In this document: positions 1 through 7,666 of the stretch, piece by piece
Numbering within the stretch: position 1 is the stretch's first letter
Layout: each line of letters begins with the position of its first letter
NCBI GenBank assembly: GCA_036961445.1
Contig: JBALVO010000001.1
Coordinates: forward strand, 62,001 to 126,000
DNA: 64,000 nt
Direction of reading: 5' to 3'
Origin: JBALVO01 sp036961445
GTDB lineage: Bacteria; Pseudomonadota; Gammaproteobacteria; Pseudomonadales; Halieaceae
Notes under the pieces: generated by a model
Database searches by the model: none
Told to the model about the DNA's origin: nothing
The model's input: the letters and a program-made list of their open reading frames with translations, nothing else
Position numbers and translations under genes: made by a program

Positions 1-204
1 TCTGGGTTAAATTCCATGTCAGTTCCCTACTGGTTTGATTTTTTAATAAATGCCAGGCCAATCAGAGCCGCGGCTCACCAAGTCTAGCTCAGCGAGCGTA
101 AATTTTCCTGCTGCTTTTCATCTTGGTTTCAGCTTTGGGATTATTATACGTTGATTGAGCTGACACAATAGCCCCGTTAATAGATGTCGATCTAACAGAG
201 GAAT

Positions 205-1116
205 AAGTATGCAATACCCGTCTGTGCCGGTTTTGGTGCAGGTGCCAGCGATACGGCAATGCAGATGGCTGCTATGGCCGCCACTTTTGCTGATGAGCAA
301 GCGCAGCATGCTCTGGCTTGTTACATAGTCAGTTTGAATGGCGTGGTTGCGCCTGTATCGGTTGCAGGTGATTTGGAATTGGGCGGGGATTACTACAATC
401 AGTATAGATGTAGTCTCCAGTCATGTGTTTGAGAGTGTCGCCAGAATCGAGATCGAGAACAGTCTGCATGCACTGGTGGAAAGTAACTTCGTGTACGATA
501 ACACTGGGTGATACTTGCGTTCATTGCGCCGGGATTACCGATAAAAACGTACGGAGATGTACTCATTGGCATCCAATGCGGCTAACGATCCTTATTCAGA
601 TCCAAATCCAAGTCGGTCGATGATTCTCACAACATCATATTTAATAGTGGCTCTAACCCGGCACCTGCGCTGAGGACGGTAATGGCCGCCATGCTGGAAA
701 CCAGGGTTCCGGATATTGTTGATAGGTGGGTATGGACGATGGTTGCATCCAAACCCGGAGCGTTTTCGGACGATCTGTCCGGGAAAGTATGAGGATTGTA
801 CGTTTGCCACGACTGCTAATGTTGCAAGCTATACGCTACCCGAACCGGTGCCTCCGCGCTCATTGGAAAATGTCGATTAGGGGAGCCTGGCTTTTTACGG
901 CGTTTGTGCAGTTTGTCATGCTTGCAACTCACGTATGATCGGTCCTCCTACCCAGACTATTCAGACTTTGTCTATGGACAACTCTGAAGGCACTGCCGAG
1001 TGCGCGGCTAATCCTGTTAACAAGCGTCCGGACTACCCGGAAATGCCACTCCGTCCCATTTGGATGAAGAGACCCGATTAGCGGTAGCTAAATGTCTGCT
1101 GCAAGTTATAAATTGA
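205..1116 (+). pseudogene. decayed multi-domain c-type cytochrome gene
   Basis: No open frame spans this stretch, but conceptual translation shows cytochrome c remnants in different frames. At about 220-430 the reading includes QMAAMAATFADEQA followed by a YIVSLN-like end, which parallels the cytochrome c tail of the CoxB protein in this same window (QMAPMANMLADD...YIATF), and then stops at 430-432. A second piece begins near 791, crosses an in-frame TAG at 878-880, and keeps an intact heme motif CAVCH at 905-919, followed by NSRMIGPP and NKRPDYPEM. One frameshift near 1050 is needed to read on through LDEETRLAVAK to a stop at 1114-1116. A middle part (430-790) is not recognisable. The boundaries are approximate. 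I infer an inactivated diheme or multiheme exported cytochrome; sequencing error is unlikely to explain several lesions. Confidence 0.6.
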
Positions 1117-1426
1117 GTTTGCAAAAGTTCGGCATAAAGACGCCGCAAGGCAGCCTTTTTATTTCTGCATTATCATCCTTGGTGTGTGGTTCATTCGTTT
1201 TTGCAATGTCTGTTTTCAGAAAGGTATTGCGATGCGCAGTAGGTGTATTTAGCGCGTATTGCCCGTCGTCTGTTTTTTTAAAAGACGATGGTGTTGTCAC
1301 TGTAAAAAACTTTCACTGCCAAATACATAAACATGAAATAGATCAAAAAATAATCGTTACATCTTTGCGAATTTAGGCCTACACTACTCATGCGGTACCT
1401 ACAACTACTATGGAGTGTCTAAAGCA
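1117..1426. other. AT-rich intergenic stretch
   Basis: About 310 bases between the cytochrome pseudogene and the H1-like gene. Short open frames exist on both strands but none resembles a known protein or has a good ribosome binding site. The last 150 bases are AT-rich (runs of A around 1305 and 1345) and probably carry the promoter of the H1-like gene; I could not assign a convincing -35/-10 pair. Confidence 0.4.
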
Positions 1427-2035
1427 ATGTTGGATAAAGAACTGGCTCAGGCCACCAAGATGGCTCAAGCAGCTAACAAGAAAGTCGAGGAGCTTCGCAA
1501 GAAGCTGGTATCTGAATCTGAAAAAGCAAACGCTAAAGCGAAACGGGAGCTCGGTGCTGCGCGTAAGCGACATAGCAGCGCCAGTGCTCGTTTGAAAAAG
1601 GCAAGAAATGCATTTCGCAAAAAGGCGTCTCCTGATAACCAGAAAAAAGTCGATGCTCTTAAGAAACAAGTGCAGGACCTGGCAGAAGCCGTAGGCAACA
1701 TCGCCAAAGCAGCCTATGAGGCCGCTGAAAAGCTGGTTAGTGTAAAGACTGATGCGATCATGGAGAGTCGTAAGGCCAGAGCCGCAAATCAGGCAGCAAG
1801 TATGGTAGAAAAAGCGGCTGCCAAGTCGAAGAAAAAACCTGCTGCAAAGAAAAAGCCAGCGGCTAAAAAGAAACCTGCTGCAAAGAAAAAGCCAGCGGCT
1901 AAAAAGAAGCCTGCCGCCAAGAAAAAACCAGCAGCTAAAAAGAAACCCGCTGCAAAGAAAAAGCCAGCGGCCAAAAAGAAGCCGGCAGCCAAGAAAAAAG
2001 CAGCACCTAAAAAGAAGGCCGCCGCCAAGAAATAG
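1427..2035 (+). CDS. histone H1/AlgP-like Lys-Ala-Pro-rich protein
   Basis: A very basic protein of about 202 residues. The first ~130 residues are charged and predicted coiled-coil/helical (many AxKK and ELRKKL-type heptads). The remainder is a low-complexity tail of nine consecutive KKKPAA hexapeptides, then KKKAAP and KKKAAA. This layout, helical head plus Lys/Ala/Pro tail, is that of bacterial H1-like proteins such as Pseudomonas AlgP, which bind DNA non-specifically and affect transcription. The head is not obviously homologous to AlgP, so the family name rests mainly on composition. I chose ATG at 1427 because GGAG lies at 1412-1415; an in-frame GTG at 1415 (MSKAML...) is the alternative and has no ribosome binding site. 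Role in nucleoid organisation is inferred. Confidence 0.7.
   Translation: MLDKELAQATKMAQAANKKVEELRKKLVSESEKANAKAKRELGAARKRHSSASARLKKARNAFRKKASPDNQKKVDALKKQVQDLAEAVGNIAKAAYEAAEKLVSVKTDAIMESRKARAANQAASMVEKAAAKSKKKPAAKKKPAAKKKPAAKKKPAAKKKPAAKKKPAAKKKPAAKKKPAAKKKPAAKKKAAPKKKAAAKK
1829..2032 (+). repeat. 18-bp coding tandem repeat (KKKPAA units)
   Basis: Nine copies of an 18-base unit encoding KKKPAA run from 1829 to 1990, followed by two diverged units (KKKAAP, KKKAAA). Neighbouring units alternate in codon choice (AAG AAA AAG CCA GCG GCT then AAA AAG AAA CCT GCT GCA), giving a 36-base higher-order period in the first four units that decays in later units. Such repeats expand and contract by slippage or recombination. 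Confidence 0.85.
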
Positions 2036-2362
2036 GCAACGGCTAAGCGCAAGGCTGTCTGATAGTTACATAATACGTCGCCCTGATAAGGGGCGACGTA
2101 TTACAAACCACCCTTCCACCACTGCGGCTGGGCGACTCTGTGCCAGCGCCTTGTAGATCTGTGATCGACACCAGGCACAATTCACGCAGCGTTTCCTTAT
2201 TCAGGCACGAATCCCTCGTGTTGCTGTCATCGTTTTCCCCGTCATTCTTTTTGGCCTGAGTGAACCTCGTGTGCACACGCAGCGCACACTATCATTGCAT
2301 TAAGATAGATTAGATTGACGAGGTCATGGTCCATCGAAATGCTGGAACGCCAGGAACAGCCT
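2036..2362. other. intergenic region with a strong hairpin
   Basis: About 327 bases without a credible gene. It holds the perfect inverted repeat at 2071-2103 just after the H1-like gene and must contain the promoter of the DUF3604 operon. A short minus-strand frame (2043-2276) has no recognisable content. Confidence 0.4.
2071..2103 (+). terminator. perfect 13-bp stem hairpin after the H1-like gene
   Basis: TAATACGTCGCCC at 2071-2083 pairs perfectly with GGGCGACGTATTA at 2091-2103 around a 7-base loop. It lies 36 bases after the stop codon. There is no clear U-run afterwards, so it is either a non-canonical terminator or an mRNA 3' stabiliser. Confidence 0.55.
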
Positions 2363-4597
2363 ATGGTTGCCAAGTTGCGCAGCGTTAGTTTTATCACGGT
2401 ATCTCTGGTGATGGTGCTATTGGCGGCTTGTGGTAAGCCCCAGGATAGGGGGGAAATAACCGGTGCAGCCATTGCAGATGCAGTTGTCGCCGACTCATTG
2501 GCCAGGCAACAAGACGCCGTGATGGAAATGGGGAAAGCAAATCAAATCCTGTTTGGCGACTTGCACGTGCATACCACTTTCTCCCCCGATGCTTTCATTA
2601 TGTCGGTGCCATTAATGGGTGGTACTGGCTTGCACCCTCCTGCTGACGCTTGCGATTTCGCCCGTTATTGTTCCAGTCTCGATTTTTGGTCGATCAATGA
2701 TCACGCAGAAGGTATCACTCCCAGGCGGTGGGCGGAGACGCGGCAAAGTATTCGCGAGTGTAACCAGATTGCTGGAGATCGAGAAAATCCTGATATGGTG
2801 TCTTTCCTGGGGTGGGAGTGGAGCCAGGTGGATACTGACCCGACCAAACACTACGGCCATAAAAATGTCATCTTTAAAGATGTCGAAGAGGCCGAGGTGC
2901 CTGCCCGTGCGATCGCAGCGCCTAGAGCGCAACTGGCCAAGGCGCCTATGGGCCGCGCCGCGCAATTCATGATGTCCCTGATGGATTTTGAGAACAGGCA
3001 GTTCTATTGGGGCATACAGCGATACTATGACGAGGTGGCAGACACTCCCAGCTGTGAAAAAGGAGTAGATACACGTCAATTGCCCGCCGATTGTATGGAG
3101 ATTGCTGCTGATCCCAGGGAGTTGTTTGCCAAACTCGATCAGTGGGGATTCGACAGCATCGTTATTCCACATGGTAATTCATGGGGTATGAATACGCCCG
3201 CTACTACCCGCTTCGACAAGCAATTGAATCGTGCCCAGCATGACCCGGATCGGCAAATCTTGTTTGAAGTTTATTCTGGCCATGGCAACTCGGAGGAATA
3301 TCGTAGTTGGCGGGCAGCGAGTAAGTCAGAGAGCGGAGAGCTGTCTTGCCCAGAGCCTGGCGATGGGTATTTACCTTGTTGTTGGCGCGCCGGACAGATA
3401 ATCGGTGAACGTTGTGCCGCAGCGGGGATTGATGGACTACAGTGCCAACAACGGGAGGTGCAGGCGCGCCAGAACTTTGTTGACGCGGGTAGTTCGGGTC
3501 ACTTGACCGTACCCGGACAGCAGGTAACGGATTGGTTGAACTGTGGTACCTGTCCTGACTGCTTCAATGAGCCCATGGATCATCGGCCTGCGACATCAGC
3601 ACAGTATGCGTTGGCCATTACAAATTTCGAGCAACCTGAGCAGCGCTTCAACTTTCGTTTTGGCATGATCGGCTCCAGCGACAATCACCGCAGTCAGGCG
3701 GGCAGCGGTTACAAACAGGTGAAACGCAAGATGATGACTGAATCATTTGGCGCAGACCAGCCGCGAATGGCGGCCAAAGCCGGCGATCAACGAGATCCCG
3801 TGCCGTACTCGGTGCCACTGGATGACGCCGGTGTCGGCCTGGTTAATTTGCGCAATATGGAACGGCAAAACTCGTTCTGGCTGACCGGTGGACTGGTAGC
3901 TGCGCATACTGATGGACGCAGTCGCGACGCGATCTGGAGCAGCCTGAAACGCAAGGAAGTTTACGCCACCTCCGGGGACCGTATCCTGCTGTGGTTTGAT
4001 TTGCTGCGCGGGGATTCTGAAATAGCGATGGGATCCCAGGTGAGCTCATCAGTGGCTCCGCGTTTTCGGGTGAATGCGCTGGGTGCCTTCAAACAGCAGC
4101 CGGGATGTCCTGATCATGCGTTGCGTGGACTGGGTCGGGAGCGCTTGCAGACACTTTGTGGTGGAGAGTGCTACAACCCGGGGGATGAACGGCATCTGAT
4201 AGATCGTATCGAAGTGGTGCGTATCAGGCCACAGGCTTTCCCCGGAGAGCCAGTGGATGAGCTGATAGAAGATCCATGGCAGAGCTTTGTATGTAATGCG
4301 GACCCAGCGGGCTGTGAGGTGGAATTCCAGGACGAAAATTTTGCCACAAGTGGGCGCGAGGCTCTTTACTATGTGCGCGCAATACAGGAAGCCACACCGA
4401 TGATCAATGCCGCTAATCTGCGTTGCGAATACGACGAGGCTGGCGTTTGTATTGCGGTAAACCCCTGTTATGGCGATTACCGTACACCCAAAAATGAAGA
4501 CTGTCTGGCTACTGCAGAACAGCGGGCCTGGTCTTCCCCGATTTTTGTTGCCTATGAGCCTGAAGAGGCAACAGCGAATAATAAGGATGCACAATGA
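2363..4597 (+). CDS. DUF3604 lipoprotein, putative metal-dependent hydrolase
   Basis: A DUF3604 family protein of 744 residues. The N-terminus is a lipoprotein signal (hydrophobic stretch ending LLAAC, lipidated Cys at about 23), so it should sit in the periplasm on a membrane. A PHP-like metal-site motif, GDLHVHTTFSPD, lies at about residues 65-76; further conserved blocks are FWSINDHAE, GSSDNHRSQAGSG and YATSGDR. DUF3604 members are uncharacterised relatives of PHP-domain hydrolases; the substrate is unknown. The start is ATG at 2363, with AGGA about 7 bases upstream and the signal peptide starting there; the longer frame from 2315 adds a non-signal extension. Its stop overlaps the start of the next gene (ATGA), implying translational coupling with the MBL hydrolase. 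Confidence 0.85.
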   Translation: MVAKLRSVSFITVSLVMVLLAACGKPQDRGEITGAAIADAVVADSLARQQDAVMEMGKANQILFGDLHVHTTFSPDAFIMSVPLMGGTGLHPPADACDFARYCSSLDFWSINDHAEGITPRRWAETRQSIRECNQIAGDRENPDMVSFLGWEWSQVDTDPTKHYGHKNVIFKDVEEAEVPARAIAAPRAQLAKAPMGRAAQFMMSLMDFENRQFYWGIQRYYDEVADTPSCEKGVDTRQLPADCMEIAADPRELFAKLDQWGFDSIVIPHGNSWGMNTPATTRFDKQLNRAQHDPDRQILFEVYSGHGNSEEYRSWRAASKSESGELSCPEPGDGYLPCCWRAGQIIGERCAAAGIDGLQCQQREVQARQNFVDAGSSGHLTVPGQQVTDWLNCGTCPDCFNEPMDHRPATSAQYALAITNFEQPEQRFNFRFGMIGSSDNHRSQAGSGYKQVKRKMMTESFGADQPRMAAKAGDQRDPVPYSVPLDDAGVGLVNLRNMERQNSFWLTGGLVAAHTDGRSRDAIWSSLKRKEVYATSGDRILLWFDLLRGDSEIAMGSQVSSSVAPRFRVNALGAFKQQPGCPDHALRGLGRERLQTLCGGECYNPGDERHLIDRIEVVRIRPQAFPGEPVDELIEDPWQSFVCNADPAGCEVEFQDENFATSGREALYYVRAIQEATPMINAANLRCEYDEAGVCIAVNPCYGDYRTPKNEDCLATAEQRAWSSPIFVAYEPEEATANNKDAQ

Positions 4598-6060
4598 AGA
4601 CGCAGTACCAAGAGGCAGCGAAACAGCGTGGGGTAATGGGCAAGTTAACGCTGGTTGTTCTGGCTGCGGTGGTGGTGGCCGGACTCTGGCTGTGGCTGGA
4701 TGAAAATGCTGGCAAAGGCATAAAAAAAGAAGTGCAAATAAAGGCCATGGAAATGATTGGGGATGTTGCTGTAAAGCGCCTGGGTGGCAGCGCAGTAGAT
4801 GCGCAGGAGACTCACGGTAGTGCAGTCGATCTCATCAGACTGCCCATCGAAGTTCGAAAAGTAATGGACAATATTTATTACGCTACTGGAGTGGGCAATA
4901 CCGTTATGGTGACCACCAGCGAGGGTAATGTGCTGCTTGATACCGGACTGGTGTTGCAATCGGCGAAACAGCTGCGTGTACTGAAAGAGCAGGTGTCCGA
5001 TGCACCAGTGCGCTATATCGTGCTGAGCCATTCTCACGCGGACCATATTGGTGGCACTCGATTTTGGGCGGAAGATGCCACGGAGATTATTACTCACCGA
5101 CAGTTTGAAGAAGAGCAGCGTTATCTAAGTTCCCTGGAGCCCTACCAATACGTCCGCAATCGAGTCCTGTTTCCCTGGATGCCGGCCTGGGAAGACCGTC
5201 CCGATATAGAGATGATGCGCTATGGTGGTATTGAGCCCACTATTACTGTTGGCGACTGGGAGGTATTCAGTTTTACTCTGGGTGATACTGAATTCCAGGT
5301 AATTGGTACACCCGGCGCAGAAGGAGCGGACAATGCGGTGCTGTGGCTACCGCAGCAAAAAGTATTGATTAGTGGTGATTTTTTTGGCCCACAATTTCCG
5401 CAGTTTCCTAATATTTTCACTATGCGCGGCGAGAAAATCCGCAAACCTATTGAATATATAGCTTCGTTGAACCTGCTGTTAGCGCTGGAGCCGGAAGTTA
5501 TTATCCCCAGCCACCTTAACCCGACAGTAGGAGCCGCGGACATTCGCGAGGGCATGTTGCGTATGCGCGATGCGGTGCAGTATGTTCACGACGAAACTGT
5601 AGCGGGCATGAATACGGGTAAGACCGTGTACGAACTGATGAGGGAAATAGCACTGCCACCACAACTGGAGCTGGTGCAAAACCACGGTAGGGTGGACTGG
5701 GCGGTAAAGAGTATATGGGAGTACTACATGGGCTGGTTCCATTACGATAGTACCACCGAGCTATACCCTGTCCCTGTGAGTGATGTTTACGCGGATCTGG
5801 CGGGAGTCGCTGGTAACGAGGGCCTACTTGATCTGTCGCGGAACTATCTCAAACAGCAAGAACCGGTGAAAAGCCTGCATATTCTGGAGGTTGTACTGGC
5901 CGGAGACCCGGGTAATAAGGCGGCACTTGCATTGCGTCAACAGTCTCTGGAATTGTTGCTGGTCCTGGCTGAAAATAGTCTGCAGAACGATTATGAAATC
6001 TATTGGTTGAAATCGCGCTTGACTGCCACCGCTGAACAATTGAAAGGCGCTACTGATTAG
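4594..6060 (+). CDS. membrane-anchored MBL-fold hydrolase, alkylsulfatase-like
   Basis: A metallo-beta-lactamase fold protein of 488 residues with one N-terminal membrane helix (about residues 17-35). The metal-binding motif HSHADH is at 146-151, with GDFF as the probable later metal-site aspartate. The C-terminal third (about 330-480), including GKTVYELMREIALP and VKSIWEYYMGWFH, resembles the dimerisation domain of class III alkyl sulfatases (SdsA1/BDS1). The SCP2-like C-terminal domain of those enzymes is missing, so alkyl sulfate hydrolysis is only a possibility. It overlaps the DUF3604 gene by 4 bases; the two probably act together at the periplasmic face. Family assignment is firm, substrate is not. 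Confidence 0.82.
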   Translation: MKTQYQEAAKQRGVMGKLTLVVLAAVVVAGLWLWLDENAGKGIKKEVQIKAMEMIGDVAVKRLGGSAVDAQETHGSAVDLIRLPIEVRKVMDNIYYATGVGNTVMVTTSEGNVLLDTGLVLQSAKQLRVLKEQVSDAPVRYIVLSHSHADHIGGTRFWAEDATEIITHRQFEEEQRYLSSLEPYQYVRNRVLFPWMPAWEDRPDIEMMRYGGIEPTITVGDWEVFSFTLGDTEFQVIGTPGAEGADNAVLWLPQQKVLISGDFFGPQFPQFPNIFTMRGEKIRKPIEYIASLNLLLALEPEVIIPSHLNPTVGAADIREGMLRMRDAVQYVHDETVAGMNTGKTVYELMREIALPPQLELVQNHGRVDWAVKSIWEYYMGWFHYDSTTELYPVPVSDVYADLAGVAGNEGLLDLSRNYLKQQEPVKSLHILEVVLAGDPGNKAALALRQQSLELLLVLAENSLQNDYEIYWLKSRLTATAEQLKGATD

Positions 6061-6065
6061 GCATG

Positions 6066-6084
6066 GCGCAGGCTTTTGCCGCGC
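6066..6084. terminator. possible bidirectional terminator between convergent genes
   Basis: GCGC-A-GGC at 6066-6073 pairs with GCC-GCGC at 6078-6084 around a TTTT loop, with one bulged A. It sits between two converging stop codons and touches the stop of the mltF-like gene. No long T-run follows on either strand. Confidence 0.3.
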
Positions 6085-7625
6085 TAATTAATACCTATTT
6101 CATCCCTGGCGGCCTGGCGTTTTAGCATTAGCGCTGCAGACATCTTGTAGGCGAGGTAGTATTTGTAGATATTAGCCACATATTGTACGGGTTCTCGTCC
6201 GATTTCCCTGGCCGCCGCAAGCTCCACATTATCGAACCAGACATTGCGATCATATCCCCGCTTTGCGGCGCTGTTGCGCAGCTTGATCATGCGGGTGGGA
6301 CCGATGTTGTAAGCACCCAGGGCTAACAGTATCTGGTTTAGCTCATCGATTTCCGGGTCATCGAAATAGTGGCGTCGGAGAAACTCCAGATATTTAACCC
6401 CAGCGTGAATATTGGCGTCCACTTTGTGTATATCACGAATTGCAACGTTGGAATCGCCAGCAGTACTGGGCTTAATTTGCATGACGCCTACCGCGCCAGA
6501 ACGACTGCGAGCGCTCTGGTCCAGGCGTGATTCCTGGTACCCCTGTGCGGCTATCATGAGGTACTCGATGCCATATCGTTCGCCGTATTTCTGGAATATG
6601 GACTTGAGCTTGGCGAAACGTAGATAGTCGTCCTGAGCCAATGCGTTGCTCGCCCAGTCGAAGTCCCTGATGTAGCGATTTTTTAGTACATTACCCGCCA
6701 GCGTGCCCTCGCGATTCTTTTTGAGGAACTCGTTGACGGTTTTTTTCAGTAGTGGACTGTCTTTGCGAAAGGCCCAGGCCATCTGTGCCCCGGACCGAAA
6801 TACGATGTCGTTTCGTACCACCAGTTTGGGAAAAGCGTCCGCCCACCACTGCATTTTGTAGTCATCGATGATTGCCCAGGGTAGTAGCCCTGCGTTGACC
6901 ATTTCGGCGAGGTCGTCATCTTCCAGCAGTTCGGAAACAGTTTGTATGATTATCGGGGGCTTGCCCTTTTGCCGAAACCGTTCATTCAATTCCTCCACGC
7001 TCTCTCGATAGCTGCTGGAGTGGCGCAGAAAAAGTGTCTGGCCAGCCAGGTCGTCGATTGAAACCAGTTTTGAGGCTGATGGCCCTGTTATTAGTACCTC
7101 GGACAGGGGCTTAGTGCTAGGAATGCTAAAGTCCACCAGTTCCTGACGTTCAGCTGTTATGGAAAGACTGGCATGAATGATATCGCCGCGACCTTCCAAC
7201 AGGGCAGGGATTAATTGGTTGCGTGCCACCGGGATGATAACCACATGAATCCGCACATGTTTGCGTTTGAAGCGCTTGTTGATGAAGTTTTCAAAATGCT
7301 TGGTGGACTCCCTGACCAGGCCTTTTTCCTCGGCGTTATCCAAATAGTAACGACCAACACTGTATACGGTCAGAACGCGGATGGTTCTGCCAGCTTGCAT
7401 GACATCCAGGTCACCAAATCTGGGTCGAAATACATCATAGGTCTCCGATAGTGCAGTTTCTTCACTGATGTCTGGCGCCTCTTCCTCAGATAGGGCGGCG
7501 ACATCAGCAATCTCCACTGACTCTGTTTCGGCGACGCGCTGTGGCCCGTCCTCGGTGAATACGACAATGGCGACTACAGCGTATAGAACCACCAGAACAT
7601 ACAGAAACTTTGTGAGCTGATTCAT
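6084..7625 (-). CDS. mltF: membrane-bound lytic murein transglycosylase F
   Basis: A 513-residue protein with the MltF architecture: an N-terminal membrane segment (about 5-24), an extracellular solute-binding protein family 3 domain (about 80-310) and a C-terminal SLT transglycosylase domain (about 350-500). The catalytic glutamate region reads GYQESRLDQSA, followed by GAVGVMQI and LGAYNIGP, all typical of family 1 lytic transglycosylases. It cleaves peptidoglycan with formation of 1,6-anhydro-muramyl ends at the outer membrane or periplasm. The binding domain in MltF is regulatory rather than transport-related. It lies 41 bases downstream of the subtilisin-like lipoprotein gene on the same strand and may be transcribed with it. 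Confidence 0.88.
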   Translation of the reverse strand: MNQLTKFLYVLVVLYAVVAIVVFTEDGPQRVAETESVEIADVAALSEEEAPDISEETALSETYDVFRPRFGDLDVMQAGRTIRVLTVYSVGRYYLDNAEEKGLVRESTKHFENFINKRFKRKHVRIHVVIIPVARNQLIPALLEGRGDIIHASLSITAERQELVDFSIPSTKPLSEVLITGPSASKLVSIDDLAGQTLFLRHSSSYRESVEELNERFRQKGKPPIIIQTVSELLEDDDLAEMVNAGLLPWAIIDDYKMQWWADAFPKLVVRNDIVFRSGAQMAWAFRKDSPLLKKTVNEFLKKNREGTLAGNVLKNRYIRDFDWASNALAQDDYLRFAKLKSIFQKYGERYGIEYLMIAAQGYQESRLDQSARSRSGAVGVMQIKPSTAGDSNVAIRDIHKVDANIHAGVKYLEFLRRHYFDDPEIDELNQILLALGAYNIGPTRMIKLRNSAAKRGYDRNVWFDNVELAAAREIGREPVQYVANIYKYYLAYKMSAALMLKRQAARDEIGIN

Positions 7626-7666
7626 TGGTGTATCGTTTTTCCCGCTAGTTCAATGCCTGTATTTTC

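Noticed and set aside
423..938. Short plus-strand open frames in the first kilobase
   Set aside because: They are fragments of the cytochrome pseudogene or of no resemblance to proteins, and lack ribosome sites.
1092..1376. 94-residue plus-strand frame
   Set aside because: No recognisable content, begins inside the pseudogene tail, AT-rich; probably intergenic.
2612..3172. 186-residue minus-strand frame inside the DUF3604 gene
   Set aside because: It is antisense to strongly conserved coding sequence; a shadow frame.
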